NCBI GenBank assembly: GCA_046350055.1
Contig: JAXMBC010000001.1
Span: 4,464,001 to 4,528,000, forward strand
DNA length: 64,000 bases
From: JAEUIE01 sp046350055
Lineage (GTDB): Bacteria > Planctomycetota > Planctomycetia > Gemmatales > HRBIN36
Direction: 5' to 3'
The position numbers and the translations under genes were made by a program. Under the pieces are notes generated by a model. That model made no database searches. It was not told the DNA's origin and worked only from the letters and a program-made list of their open reading frames with translations. Of the stretch, positions 45,885 to 54,210 are shown piece after piece. Numbering within the stretch: position 1 is the stretch's first letter; the number at the start of each line of letters is the position of its first letter.

Positions 45885-47669
45885 ATGTGGCGACGAGCGT
45901 TTCTCCTTGGCATAGTGACGTTGGCAGGACTTGTAATACCTGCCAACGTACAAGCCCAGAAAGAGAAAAAGGGCAAAGATGCCGGCCCCGGCATTGCCCA
46001 CATAAAACTCAAAGGCAGTTTGAGCGATAGCCCTGCTGGCATGCCCAATCCACTGACCGGTTCCTCGGGCGACACTCTTCGCAGTGTACAAGATCGCATT
46101 AAACAGGCTGCCAAGGATGCAGATGTAAAAGCACTGATCCTGCACATGGAGGAATTCGCGGCAGACTGGACAGATCAGCAGGAACTGCGTCAGTCTCTGG
46201 CAGTTTTCCGTAAGTCAGGCAAGAAAGTTCCTTGCTACATGGAGACTGCTTCCATGGGTGGTTACCTTGTAGCGACAGCGTGCGATGAAATTATCCTCCC
46301 GCCTGTCGGTGGGGTGGAAATTCCGGGAGTTCGATTCTCCATGTCCTTTTACAAGGATGCCATGGACAAGATCGGTTTAAAAGGTGATGTAGTGCCACTG
46401 GGCGATTTCAAAGCTGCTGGTGAGCCATTAAGCAGAAACAGGATGAGCGATGCCAATCGCAAGCAATGGGACAAATTGGCAGATGACTATTACGAAATTG
46501 CAGCCGAGACGATCGCTCAATCACGCGCTGGTTTCGACATTGCAAAAGCCAAAGCCGCTATCGACGTCGGCATGTACACTCCGAAGGCTGCCGTTGCAGC
46601 CGGACTTGCTGACAAGATAGGCTATCCTGAAGAAGTCGTAGCCCAGATAAAGAAATCTCTCAACGATGAAAAGCTCGTCGTGCGTAAAGACTATGGCAAG
46701 ACCAAGGAAGAGATGGACCTTTCCAATCCCTTTGCTCTGCTGAAGCTGCTGAATCCACCCAAGGAAGCCAAGCTGAGCGATAAGCCCAAGATCGCCGTGA
46801 TTTATGCTCTTGGAGCCATCGAAACCGGCAAAAGCAGTATGGGTCTGATGGGTGAAACGATGGGCTCCACGACCATGGTGGATCTCATCAAGAAGGCAGC
46901 GGAGGAACCTTCAGTAAAGGCGATCGTTCTTCGTGTCGACAGTCCTGGTGGCTCCGCACTGGCTAGCGATCTGATCTGGAAAGCTACAGTGGATGCTAAG
47001 AAGCCCATCGTTGTCAGCATGGGGGCAGTTGCAGCTTCCGGTGGATATTACATAGCCTGTGGTTCTGACCGCATCTTTGCCGAACCAGGTACGATTACCG
47101 GATCCATTGGAGTCATTTCCATGAAGATCGTTACAGGAGGCGTCTTTGAGAAAATCGGTGTCAATACCGAGATCGTCAAGCGTGGCAAGCACAGCGATTT
47201 CATGAGCTCCAATCGAGTCTTCACCGACGAAGAACGTGCTGTTATGGTCACCATGATGACCGATGTCTATGACACGTTTCTGAGCCGCGTTATGGAAGGA
47301 CGCAAAAAGGCAGGCCGTGAGATCGCACTGGATGATTTGAAGAAGATCGCTGGTGGCCGCATCTGGACTGGGCGGACTGCGAAGGAAATTGGCCTGATTG
47401 ATGATGTAGGTACCCTCGACGATGCCATAGCCTACGCCAAGAAGAAAGTTGGCCTGGAAAACAACGCCGAGGTGGAACTGTACATCCAGCCCAAAGGTAA
47501 AGGCTCATTTCTCGATTCCCTGTTCGACGCTCAGGTGACCACACGCTTGCGCTCGCTGATCGCCAGTGTGCCCGGCCTGCAGAAGCATTTGCAAGTGCTG
47601 GAACCTGTCGCCCGGCATCCTCGCGAACGTATCTGGCTGATGTCTCCCTATACTGTTGAATCCAGGTAA
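45885..47669 (+). CDS. sppA: signal peptide peptidase, long (67K) SppA type
   Basis: A 594-residue protein with a signal/anchor (FLLGIVTLAGLVIPANVQA) and two S49 halves. The N-terminal half supplies the lysine in GDFKAAGEPLSRNRMSD, equivalent to Lys209 of E. coli. The C-terminal half supplies the serine in AVAASGGYYIACGSD, equivalent to Ser409. Both catalytic residues are present, unlike in the S49-like lipoprotein at 4372-5457. It degrades cleaved signal peptides in the membrane. A terminator at 47701-47728 follows. Confidence 0.92.
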   Translation: MWRRAFLLGIVTLAGLVIPANVQAQKEKKGKDAGPGIAHIKLKGSLSDSPAGMPNPLTGSSGDTLRSVQDRIKQAAKDADVKALILHMEEFAADWTDQQELRQSLAVFRKSGKKVPCYMETASMGGYLVATACDEIILPPVGGVEIPGVRFSMSFYKDAMDKIGLKGDVVPLGDFKAAGEPLSRNRMSDANRKQWDKLADDYYEIAAETIAQSRAGFDIAKAKAAIDVGMYTPKAAVAAGLADKIGYPEEVVAQIKKSLNDEKLVVRKDYGKTKEEMDLSNPFALLKLLNPPKEAKLSDKPKIAVIYALGAIETGKSSMGLMGETMGSTTMVDLIKKAAEEPSVKAIVLRVDSPGGSALASDLIWKATVDAKKPIVVSMGAVAASGGYYIACGSDRIFAEPGTITGSIGVISMKIVTGGVFEKIGVNTEIVKRGKHSDFMSSNRVFTDEERAVMVTMMTDVYDTFLSRVMEGRKKAGREIALDDLKKIAGGRIWTGRTAKEIGLIDDVGTLDDAIAYAKKKVGLENNAEVELYIQPKGKGSFLDSLFDAQVTTRLRSLIASVPGLQKHLQVLEPVARHPRERIWLMSPYTVESR

Positions 47670-47700
47670 GCAGTGACGACAACAGCCCTGTAATCCGCCA

Positions 47701-47728
47701 GCCCCTCATTCTCCGTGAAATGAGGGGC
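47701..47728 (+). terminator. intrinsic terminator after sppA
   Basis: A 10-bp perfect stem (GCCCCTCATT with AATGAGGGGC, 8-nt loop), followed by a T-rich TTCTGCTTTG, 30 bp past the sppA stop. Confidence 0.8.
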
Positions 47729-47767
47729 TTCTGCTTTGTGTGACAGCCCCTTCCATAAACAAGCGAT

Positions 47768-47782
47768 TGGCATAGAATTTGC
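47768..47782 (+). promoter_or_regulatory. sigma-54-type promoter upstream of rpoN
   Basis: TGGCATAGAATTTGC matches the -24/-12 consensus TGGCAC-N5-TTGC with one mismatch and exactly 10 bases between GG and GC. It lies 50 bp before the rpoN start, on the coding strand, after the sppA terminator. Transcription would start near 47794, leaving a leader of about 40 nt. Confidence 0.65.
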
Positions 47783-47832
47783 TTAATTACTCGGCTTCGC
47801 GGGATGAAGCTTAACGGCGAGGATGCAGTTTC

Positions 47833-49284
47833 ATGCGTTTTGATACGTCACTCCAGCAACGCATGTCGATGAAGCAGATTCTGGCTCCACGGATGATTCA
47901 ATCCATGGAGATCCTGCAACTCCCGACCATGGATTTGGTCGAACACATTGAGCAGCAATGGGAAGAAAACCCTGTTCTTGGCATTCGCGAGGGCGACCGG
48001 GATTCCAGTGCCGATGTCGTTGTAGAGTCAGAGGAACATGCTGAACCAGTCAAGGAAGTAGCTAGCGAGTATGAGGAATTCGCCGAAGACTGGGACGATG
48101 ATCGTGCTGAATTTCGTGCCAGCCGATCCTCTGGAACCATGGAGGATGATGGCGAACGGAAGATGGACGCTATGCAGAACATGGTGAGCCGTCCGCAATC
48201 CTTGCAAGACTACCTGATTGAGCAATTGGAATTTCAGGAACTCGCACCTACCACAGAAGCACTGGTACATCATCTCATCGCCAACCTGCGCGATAATGGT
48301 TTTCTTCCCCCACTTGGACAGGTCACCAGCACCTTTCCTGATCCCGTCAGCAGTGCCGATCTCGATGAAGCTGTTCGAATACTGCAACAAATGGAACCCC
48401 CAGGCGTAGGTGCCCGCGATCTGAAGGAATGCCTGCTACTGCAGCTTGATCACGAGACGCCCCATCGCGATGCAGTGCGCAATCTGATACTCAATCATCT
48501 CGATGACGTGATGAACAATCGCTTGCCCCAAATCCACAAGCGTACCGGGCTGCCTCTCGATGAGATACAGGAAGCGATTACTGTCCTGAAGACACTCAAC
48601 CCCAACCCCGGCTCAGCATTTGATACAGCTACCATTCCCTACGTTACGCCCGATGTTCGTGTTGAACAGAAGGAAACCGGTGAGTTTACCGTTACGGTCG
48701 TGGACGACTTTCTGCCCGATGTTTACCTGAAGAAGAGTTGGCTGGAACGAGTACGTCGCAAGGACATCGACCCCAAAGAGCGTGAGTACCTCAAGAAGAA
48801 GATACAATCAGCCCAATGGCTGGTAGAAGCCATCATGCAGCGGCGCAGCACGCTGGCCAAAGTGACCCAGGCCATTGTCGAGCATCAGCGGCCATTCCTG
48901 GAGAAAAAAGCTGAGCATATCAATCCTTTGAAGATGCAGCAGATTGCCGACCAGGTAGGCGTTCACGTCACCACTATCAGTCGTGCGGTGGATGAGAAAT
49001 GGGTGGAGACGCCTCGAGGCATCTTTCCACTCAAACGCTTCTTCGGTGGAGGAACCACAACGGCGCAGGGGGAGGAGGTCGCATGGGAGTTGATCAAATC
49101 GAAACTGACTGAACTCATCAACAATGAAGAGAAAAGTAACCCACTCAGCGATGATGAACTGGTGAAAAAACTCCAGGAAGCAGGCTACCCTGTAGCTCGC
49201 CGTACCGTCACCAAGTACCGAAAGCTGTTGAATATCCCATCCTCCCGTCAGCGCAAGGAATGGGGTGAGCAGAGCCAGGCATAG
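47833..49284 (+). CDS. rpoN: RNA polymerase sigma-54 factor
   Basis: A 483-residue protein with the three RpoN regions. The glutamine-rich activator region I starts SLQQRMSMKQILAPRMIQSM. A short acidic region II follows at about 60-110. The core-binding and DNA-binding region III ends with the RpoN box ARRTVTKYR near residue 455. It directs transcription that needs enhancer-binding ATPases. A sigma-54 promoter in front suggests self-control. The start ATG 47833 has GGCGAGGAT upstream. Confidence 0.97.
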   Translation: MRFDTSLQQRMSMKQILAPRMIQSMEILQLPTMDLVEHIEQQWEENPVLGIREGDRDSSADVVVESEEHAEPVKEVASEYEEFAEDWDDDRAEFRASRSSGTMEDDGERKMDAMQNMVSRPQSLQDYLIEQLEFQELAPTTEALVHHLIANLRDNGFLPPLGQVTSTFPDPVSSADLDEAVRILQQMEPPGVGARDLKECLLLQLDHETPHRDAVRNLILNHLDDVMNNRLPQIHKRTGLPLDEIQEAITVLKTLNPNPGSAFDTATIPYVTPDVRVEQKETGEFTVTVVDDFLPDVYLKKSWLERVRRKDIDPKEREYLKKKIQSAQWLVEAIMQRRSTLAKVTQAIVEHQRPFLEKKAEHINPLKMQQIADQVGVHVTTISRAVDEKWVETPRGIFPLKRFFGGGTTTAQGEEVAWELIKSKLTELINNEEKSNPLSDDELVKKLQEAGYPVARRTVTKYRKLLNIPSSRQRKEWGEQSQA

Positions 49285-49311
49285 CAGCGTTGAACAGTTG
49301 GTTCCAATACT

Positions 49312-50490
49312 CTACTTCAGAATCTCCACAACTGCCCGTTGTAACTCTCCACCAGTTACATGCACTTTGCCTTCGCCATCAACATATACGTTTACCTCAC
49401 TGCGTACCCCGAACTCTGGCAGATAAATACCCGGTTCAATGGAGAAGCAGGTCCGACGCATGATCTTCCGCTGATCCTGGGTTTCCAGGTTGTCAATATT
49501 GGCACCGTTGCCATGAGTTTCCTGGCCAATGCTATGGCCGGTACGGTGGACGAAGTATTCGCCATAGCCCGCCTTGGTGATGACATCGCGTGCGGCCTGG
49601 TCCACTTCCCAGCCATGTACGACCTTATTAGACGCAAAGCGATCTTGTACGAGAGCAATGGCGGCATCACGGGCTGCTGCCACGATAGTAAAAATCTTTG
49701 TGTACTTCTCGGGCACAGTCTTCCCAACGAATCCGACACGTGTCAGGTCGCTGTAGACAGCTCGGGGCTTCTTCATCTTCGCCCAGAGATCAACCAGCAC
49801 AAAGTCATTTTCCTTGATGGGTGCGTTGCCAGTGTCGTAGTGGGGGTCGCCGCTGTGGGCGTTGACACCCACGATGGGTGGAGAATAAGTCATCATGCCA
49901 TTGGTTTCAAAGTAGGCCATGATGCGATCCTGAACCTGTTTCTCAGTGACCTGGCCTTTCTGACGGATGCTCTCAGCAATGTACTTCCAGGTCACTGCGT
50001 AAGCAGCATCGGTCAGCTTGGCTGCCTCGAAGTGAGTCTTTTCCTGTTCATCATCCCAAACGGCTTCAAAGCACTGAATCAAGTCGCCTGAAGAAACGAC
50101 TTCTGCTCCGAAGCTGCGTATCAGTTCGATTGTGCCTGCATCCACTTTGGAGACGTAGGGGATGGCGTTGCGTGGAGAATACTCCATAGCCACCTTGCGA
50201 GCAGAACCAACGAGGTGTTGCATGCCAGCTTCGTACTGTTGCCAGGGCAGATAGACAGTCTTGTCGGAGCCCGGTAAATGATCGAGTGCTCCCGGCTCGA
50301 TGCGGTGTACCAGTTTGCGTGGCTCACCCTTCACAGGCACGAAGTAGGCCCAGCGCCGGCTGCCCGATTTTTCCGGTGAAATACCAACTATTCGCTGGGC
50401 CAGAACATTGGAACCCCTGAAATCGCACAGAAGCCAGCCATCAAACCCTTGGTCAGCAATGGCCTGTTGCACTGCCTTGAGATCGAACAT
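49312..50490 (-). CDS. M24-family metallopeptidase (Xaa-Pro dipeptidase-like)
   Basis: A 392-residue protein with a creatinase-type N-terminal domain and the pita-bread catalytic domain. All five metal ligands can be placed: D in VLVDLWAK, D in YSDLTRVG, H in VHRTGHSIG, E in FSIEPGIYLP and E in VRSEVNVYV. It probably cleaves Xaa-Pro dipeptides or related peptides in the cytoplasm. It diverges from the HAD gene whose coding start lies at 50621. Confidence 0.9.
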   Translation of the reverse strand: MFDLKAVQQAIADQGFDGWLLCDFRGSNVLAQRIVGISPEKSGSRRWAYFVPVKGEPRKLVHRIEPGALDHLPGSDKTVYLPWQQYEAGMQHLVGSARKVAMEYSPRNAIPYVSKVDAGTIELIRSFGAEVVSSGDLIQCFEAVWDDEQEKTHFEAAKLTDAAYAVTWKYIAESIRQKGQVTEKQVQDRIMAYFETNGMMTYSPPIVGVNAHSGDPHYDTGNAPIKENDFVLVDLWAKMKKPRAVYSDLTRVGFVGKTVPEKYTKIFTIVAAARDAAIALVQDRFASNKVVHGWEVDQAARDVITKAGYGEYFVHRTGHSIGQETHGNGANIDNLETQDQRKIMRRTCFSIEPGIYLPEFGVRSEVNVYVDGEGKVHVTGGELQRAVVEILK

Positions 50491-50620
50491 GAGAAAGTTC
50501 CTGCATCACTTCATGCTGTGTTACAAAGCATGGACAGTATATCAGTTCAAACCCAGGATGAAATCTATTCATGCTTTGGATGGCCTGATGCCTACAATTC
50601 ACCTCACGGAGGGTCGATGC

Positions 50621-51307
50621 ATGAAGCCGCAGCGAGATGAGCATCAGCGTGGAATCATTTGGGACTTGGACGGAACCCTCGTAGACAGTTCCGAATTGCA
50701 CTTCGCCGCATGGAATCAAGTGGCGGACGAACGGGGGCAACCCTTCACCATGGAGGATTTCAGACGAACATTTGGTCGACGAAATCCGGAGATACTAGGC
50801 ATGCTTTTTGGGCTGGAGCAGGATCATCCGGAGCAGACAGTCCTTGCAAACCGTAAAGAGGAATTGTTCCGGGAAGCAGTGCGAAGTCAGGGAGTAAAGG
50901 TATTACCTGGTGCGAAAGAACTGGTGCAGGCTGCTGCTACTGCGGGCTTTCGTCAAGCCATCGGCTCCAGTGCGCCACGGGCTAACATCGAATTGTTGAC
51001 GGAAGTAGCAGGCTTGCGACCTTATCTGCAAGCAATCGTTGCCATGGAAGACTGCATCAAGGGCAAACCCGATCCCGAAGTATTTGTCAAGGCGGCTGGC
51101 AAAATGGGGGTTCTACCTGGCTGGTGCGTTGTGATTGAGGATGCAGTCTTTGGAGTGCAGGCTGCGAAGGCAGGCCGTTGTGGCTGCGTGGCAGTGCGAG
51201 GTGGTGGTCACAGCACGGTGGAAGATTTACAGGCTGCCGGGGCTGACATTATCGTGGAGAGCTTGACGGAAGTAAAGCTGGAACAACTCCTGCGTATCAC
51301 ACGGTAA
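50621..51307 (+). CDS. HAD-superfamily phosphatase/phosphoglucomutase-like
   Basis: I start at ATG 50621, which has GGAGGG 7 nt upstream and puts the nucleophile motif IIWDLDGTLVDS at residues 12-23. IGSSAPRANIEL, KGKPDPEVFVKAA and VIEDAVFGVQAAKAG give motifs II-IV. A four-helix cap (RTFGRRNPEIL) is like that of beta-phosphoglucomutases. A much longer frame back to 50408 overlaps the divergent peptidase and lacks any HAD sequence. It is a neighbour of ROK and PfkB sugar kinases. Confidence 0.87.
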   Translation: MKPQRDEHQRGIIWDLDGTLVDSSELHFAAWNQVADERGQPFTMEDFRRTFGRRNPEILGMLFGLEQDHPEQTVLANRKEELFREAVRSQGVKVLPGAKELVQAAATAGFRQAIGSSAPRANIELLTEVAGLRPYLQAIVAMEDCIKGKPDPEVFVKAAGKMGVLPGWCVVIEDAVFGVQAAKAGRCGCVAVRGGGHSTVEDLQAAGADIIVESLTEVKLEQLLRITR

Positions 51308-51329
51308 TTCTTTGAGTTCTGCTCCCTTT

Positions 51330-52298
51330 CTATCCATGCAGATGTTTAGCCCACCCTGCAGCTCCAATGTAGCCTGCCTTTTCCGCCAGCTGTGCATATT
51401 CAATACGTGTGTTCTGTGCGGGAATCGGGAAGGCTAGTTGATTGATACAGTGGCGAATCCGACTCAGGAATGTCGGGCCACCTGCTACACTCATGCCACC
51501 TCCGAACAGGATCATCTCCGGATCAATGGTGTGCATCATGCACGTTGCACCAACTGCCAGGGCATATGCAGCATCCTGTACAATCTGCATAGCCAGTGCA
51601 TCGTCCTGTTCCGCAGCATGAAACAGGGTCTTGGCATTCAGCCCCTCAGAATGTGACATTTTCCTTAGCATCGAAGTGGCATGTTGTGGCTCTTCTAACT
51701 GTTCCTGCATGATCTTTCGCAGTGCGGTTTCGCTGGCATAAGCTTCAAGATGACCTGGCTGACCACAGCCGCACATCCGTCCCCCCCAACCCTGCACGAT
51801 AATGTGACCAACTTCTGCACCGTGACTATGTTCACCTTCGATAATCTTGCGATCCCAGACGATGCCACAGCCGATCCCTGTACCCAGAGTGAAGAGGACC
51901 AGGCTGCGAGTACCGCGGCCCGCGCCAGCCCAGAATTCACCAAATGCCGCGGCGTTAGCGTCGTTCTGGAAGGCGGTGGGAATACCAAATACTTTCTGAA
52001 CGTGATCACGAACAGGAACGTTGTGCAGTGTTGGCATGTTGACTGGATGAGTCATGAGCCCATTGGGAATATCCATCAATCCAGGAGTTGCTACCCCGAT
52101 AGCCTTGATCTGATTGAGCGAAAGATGGGCATTGCTTACCGATTGGCGGATCGCATCTTCCACCTGCCTGAGGAAATGCCCGTTGCCCTGTTCTGATTGT
52201 GTAGGAACGATGACAATATCTTCGATTGGCTGGCCGTGGTGATCAACCACGCCTGCCTTGATTGTCTGCCCACCTACATCCACGCCAACATAAAGCAT
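51330..52298 (-). CDS. ROK-family sugar kinase (glucokinase-like)
   Basis: A 322-residue protein with the ATP motif GVDVGGQTIKAGVV at the N-terminus, QNDANAAAFGEF with the catalytic aspartate, LGTGIGCGIVW and the ROK zinc motif CGCGQPGHLEAYAS near residue 180, followed by LFGGGMSVAG. It phosphorylates glucose or a related sugar. The order HAD, ROK and PfkB suggests a small sugar-phosphate cluster. The start is ATG 52298. Confidence 0.9.
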   Translation of the reverse strand: MLYVGVDVGGQTIKAGVVDHHGQPIEDIVIVPTQSEQGNGHFLRQVEDAIRQSVSNAHLSLNQIKAIGVATPGLMDIPNGLMTHPVNMPTLHNVPVRDHVQKVFGIPTAFQNDANAAAFGEFWAGAGRGTRSLVLFTLGTGIGCGIVWDRKIIEGEHSHGAEVGHIIVQGWGGRMCGCGQPGHLEAYASETALRKIMQEQLEEPQHATSMLRKMSHSEGLNAKTLFHAAEQDDALAMQIVQDAAYALAVGATCMMHTIDPEMILFGGGMSVAGGPTFLSRIRHCINQLAFPIPAQNTRIEYAQLAEKAGYIGAAGWAKHLHG

Positions 52299-52343
52299 AG
52301 TCCAGTGTCCTGATGTGCCAATCCTGATTGCTGCGAGCGTTCC

Positions 52344-53300
52344 TCACCAGCTTATTATTGCCAGCTGATGACATTGAAGGTAGTCGTCGCATTCTTGTCT
52401 GGTGAAGACCCCGGGGGTTGTGCCAACCTGACGGACGCAGGATGCCCCCAAAGCACTCGCCATTGTCAGGCAGCCTCGTGCATCGAGTCCGCGAAGCATA
52501 CCTGCAATGTAGCCTGCGTCAAAGGCATCGCCACTGCCTGAGCCGTCAACGTAGTCCATGTGGAAGATGTCGGCTTGCAGACGTTCCCTGTTGTTTACCA
52601 GCACTGAACCTTTCTCGCCACAGGTGATTACCACAGTGCTAGCTCCCATAGCATGGAACAGTTCTGCCTGTCGCCTGGGATTAGCTTCGTTCAGTATAAC
52701 TTCAGCTTCGTCGTCATTGGGGAGAAAGACATCGACCAGCGGTAGCAGATGCTCCAGACGCGAAAGATATTTCCCCGGTCGGGGAATGCCAACGTCCAGC
52801 ACGGTTTGAATGCCCTGTTCTTTCGCCTGCTGGAAGAGTTTGACCAGGCCTTGCTGTTCAAGCTCTGGCATGAGAAGGTAGCCGCCTACATAGAGGATGC
52901 GGATGCCGTTCAAACTGGAAGCGGGAATGTCGTTTGCGGTGAGACGGGCATTGGCACCGAACGTGTGTACGAAGCGGCGGTCTTCATTCTTGACGATTAT
53001 GATGAGTGTCTGGCTGGTGTCTGCCCCCGGCGTGCTGATGACATGACGCGTCTCCACACCATCTCGCTCCAGCATGGATCGGACCATCTTTCCGAAGAGG
53101 TCATCCCCCACCCTGCCCAGCACGGCTGTGCGAACCCCCATTTTGGCGAGGTCAACTGCAGTGTTGGCGGCGCAACCTCCGCTTGTCAGCAGCATGCCAT
53201 CAGCAAGCACGAGCTCGCCCGCTGCGGGTACATGGTCGATCGGTGTGCAGACGTGATCTGCCACGATAATTCCAACACAAAGTACTTCAGGAGGGAGCAT
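52344..53300 (-). CDS. PfkB-family carbohydrate kinase
   Basis: From ATG 53300 the protein is about 318 residues. It has the two PfkB signatures, GGCAANTAVDLAKMG with GRVGDDLFG, and the C-terminal DGSGSGDAFDAGYIAGM that holds the catalytic base Asp. Ribokinase-like sugars are the usual substrates. An upstream TTG 53318 is a poorer start. It follows the ROK kinase on the same strand, 45 bp away. Confidence 0.9.
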   Translation of the reverse strand: MLPPEVLCVGIIVADHVCTPIDHVPAAGELVLADGMLLTSGGCAANTAVDLAKMGVRTAVLGRVGDDLFGKMVRSMLERDGVETRHVISTPGADTSQTLIIIVKNEDRRFVHTFGANARLTANDIPASSLNGIRILYVGGYLLMPELEQQGLVKLFQQAKEQGIQTVLDVGIPRPGKYLSRLEHLLPLVDVFLPNDDEAEVILNEANPRRQAELFHAMGASTVVITCGEKGSVLVNNRERLQADIFHMDYVDGSGSGDAFDAGYIAGMLRGLDARGCLTMASALGASCVRQVGTTPGVFTRQECDDYLQCHQLAIISW

Positions 53301-53423
53301 CAATGTTTCCGAAAGCAAGTATCACTGCAGCGAGGGAAGCACCAGACCTGCATTCTAACGTTCTACTGGTGACGTGCCAGTAGCGAATTGTTATGCTGGG
53401 AATCAAACAGTGAAGGAGAAATA

Positions 53424-54206
53424 GTGTCCTCATCACCCCAATCGTCTGCAAAACCATCGTTGACTGTGAACAAGGATGCAATTCCTGAAAAATCATCCAA
53501 AGCACTGCCTGTACCAACACCCGAGAATTCCATCGACGGGTTAGGCTCACCCAGTATTGCACAGGCCATGGATGACGCAGAACGCAAGGTTGACGAAATC
53601 GAAATGATCGGTGAGGAGATGGTAGCCAGGTTACCAGGTCATCCAGGCAACGATGGTGTGACTGCCGGAATGCGTTACCTTCATGCCAGCCGCACTATCC
53701 ATCAACTGGTGACTGATCGCAATCGGGCGGTAGGAATGTACCTGGCTGTAGCTACGTTACTCTGGACAGCTTCGACAGCATTGCTCAATGCCAAGCCCAG
53801 TGTAGCCCTAGTCGTACCTATCGACACGCTACAACTCTGGTGTATTCCGGTGACGCTGGGATTGCTGACAGTCCTTGCTCTGTTCACTGCATTCCTTCTG
53901 GTGCGCACCCGCATCGGCCTCATCTACGAAGTGGCGAAGATGAACGCGCTGTTGGGGTTGCCCGTGGGCAGGGTGCAACGGGTCAACGTACTCTCGATCT
54001 TTTTCATTATGCATCTATTCATCTGTCTTTGTGGAGGTGGCACTGGATTCCTGTTCCTGTATCACCTGCTGAAACTTGGGGGGTACGAGGCGGCCGGTAT
54101 CTGGTCTGCATTCGGAGGAATCCTCGTTTTTGTCGGCCTTATTGTGGTCTATGTTGCTACTGTGCTCGTGACGACATCGGACAAAAAGCTTAGTGGTGTG
54201 AAGTAG
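53424..54206 (+). CDS. integral membrane protein, unknown function
   Basis: Start GTG 53424, with GAAGGAG 6 nt upstream, gives 260 residues. The N-terminal third is polar and low-complexity. Four hydrophobic segments follow (YLAVATLLWTASTALL, LWCIPVTLGLLTVLALFTAFLL, VLSIFFIMHLFICLCGGG, WSAFGGILVFVGLIVVYVA). I know no family for it. It converges on the flavoprotein gene with only 4 bp between stops. Confidence 0.75.
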   Translation: MSSSPQSSAKPSLTVNKDAIPEKSSKALPVPTPENSIDGLGSPSIAQAMDDAERKVDEIEMIGEEMVARLPGHPGNDGVTAGMRYLHASRTIHQLVTDRNRAVGMYLAVATLLWTASTALLNAKPSVALVVPIDTLQLWCIPVTLGLLTVLALFTAFLLVRTRIGLIYEVAKMNALLGLPVGRVQRVNVLSIFFIMHLFICLCGGGTGFLFLYHLLKLGGYEAAGIWSAFGGILVFVGLIVVYVATVLVTTSDKKLSGVK

Positions 54207-54210
54207 TTCC

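Noticed and set aside
50408..50620. Longer N-terminus for the HAD protein
   Set aside because: It overlaps the divergent M24 gene and has no HAD sequence; the GGAGGG before ATG 50621 sets the start.
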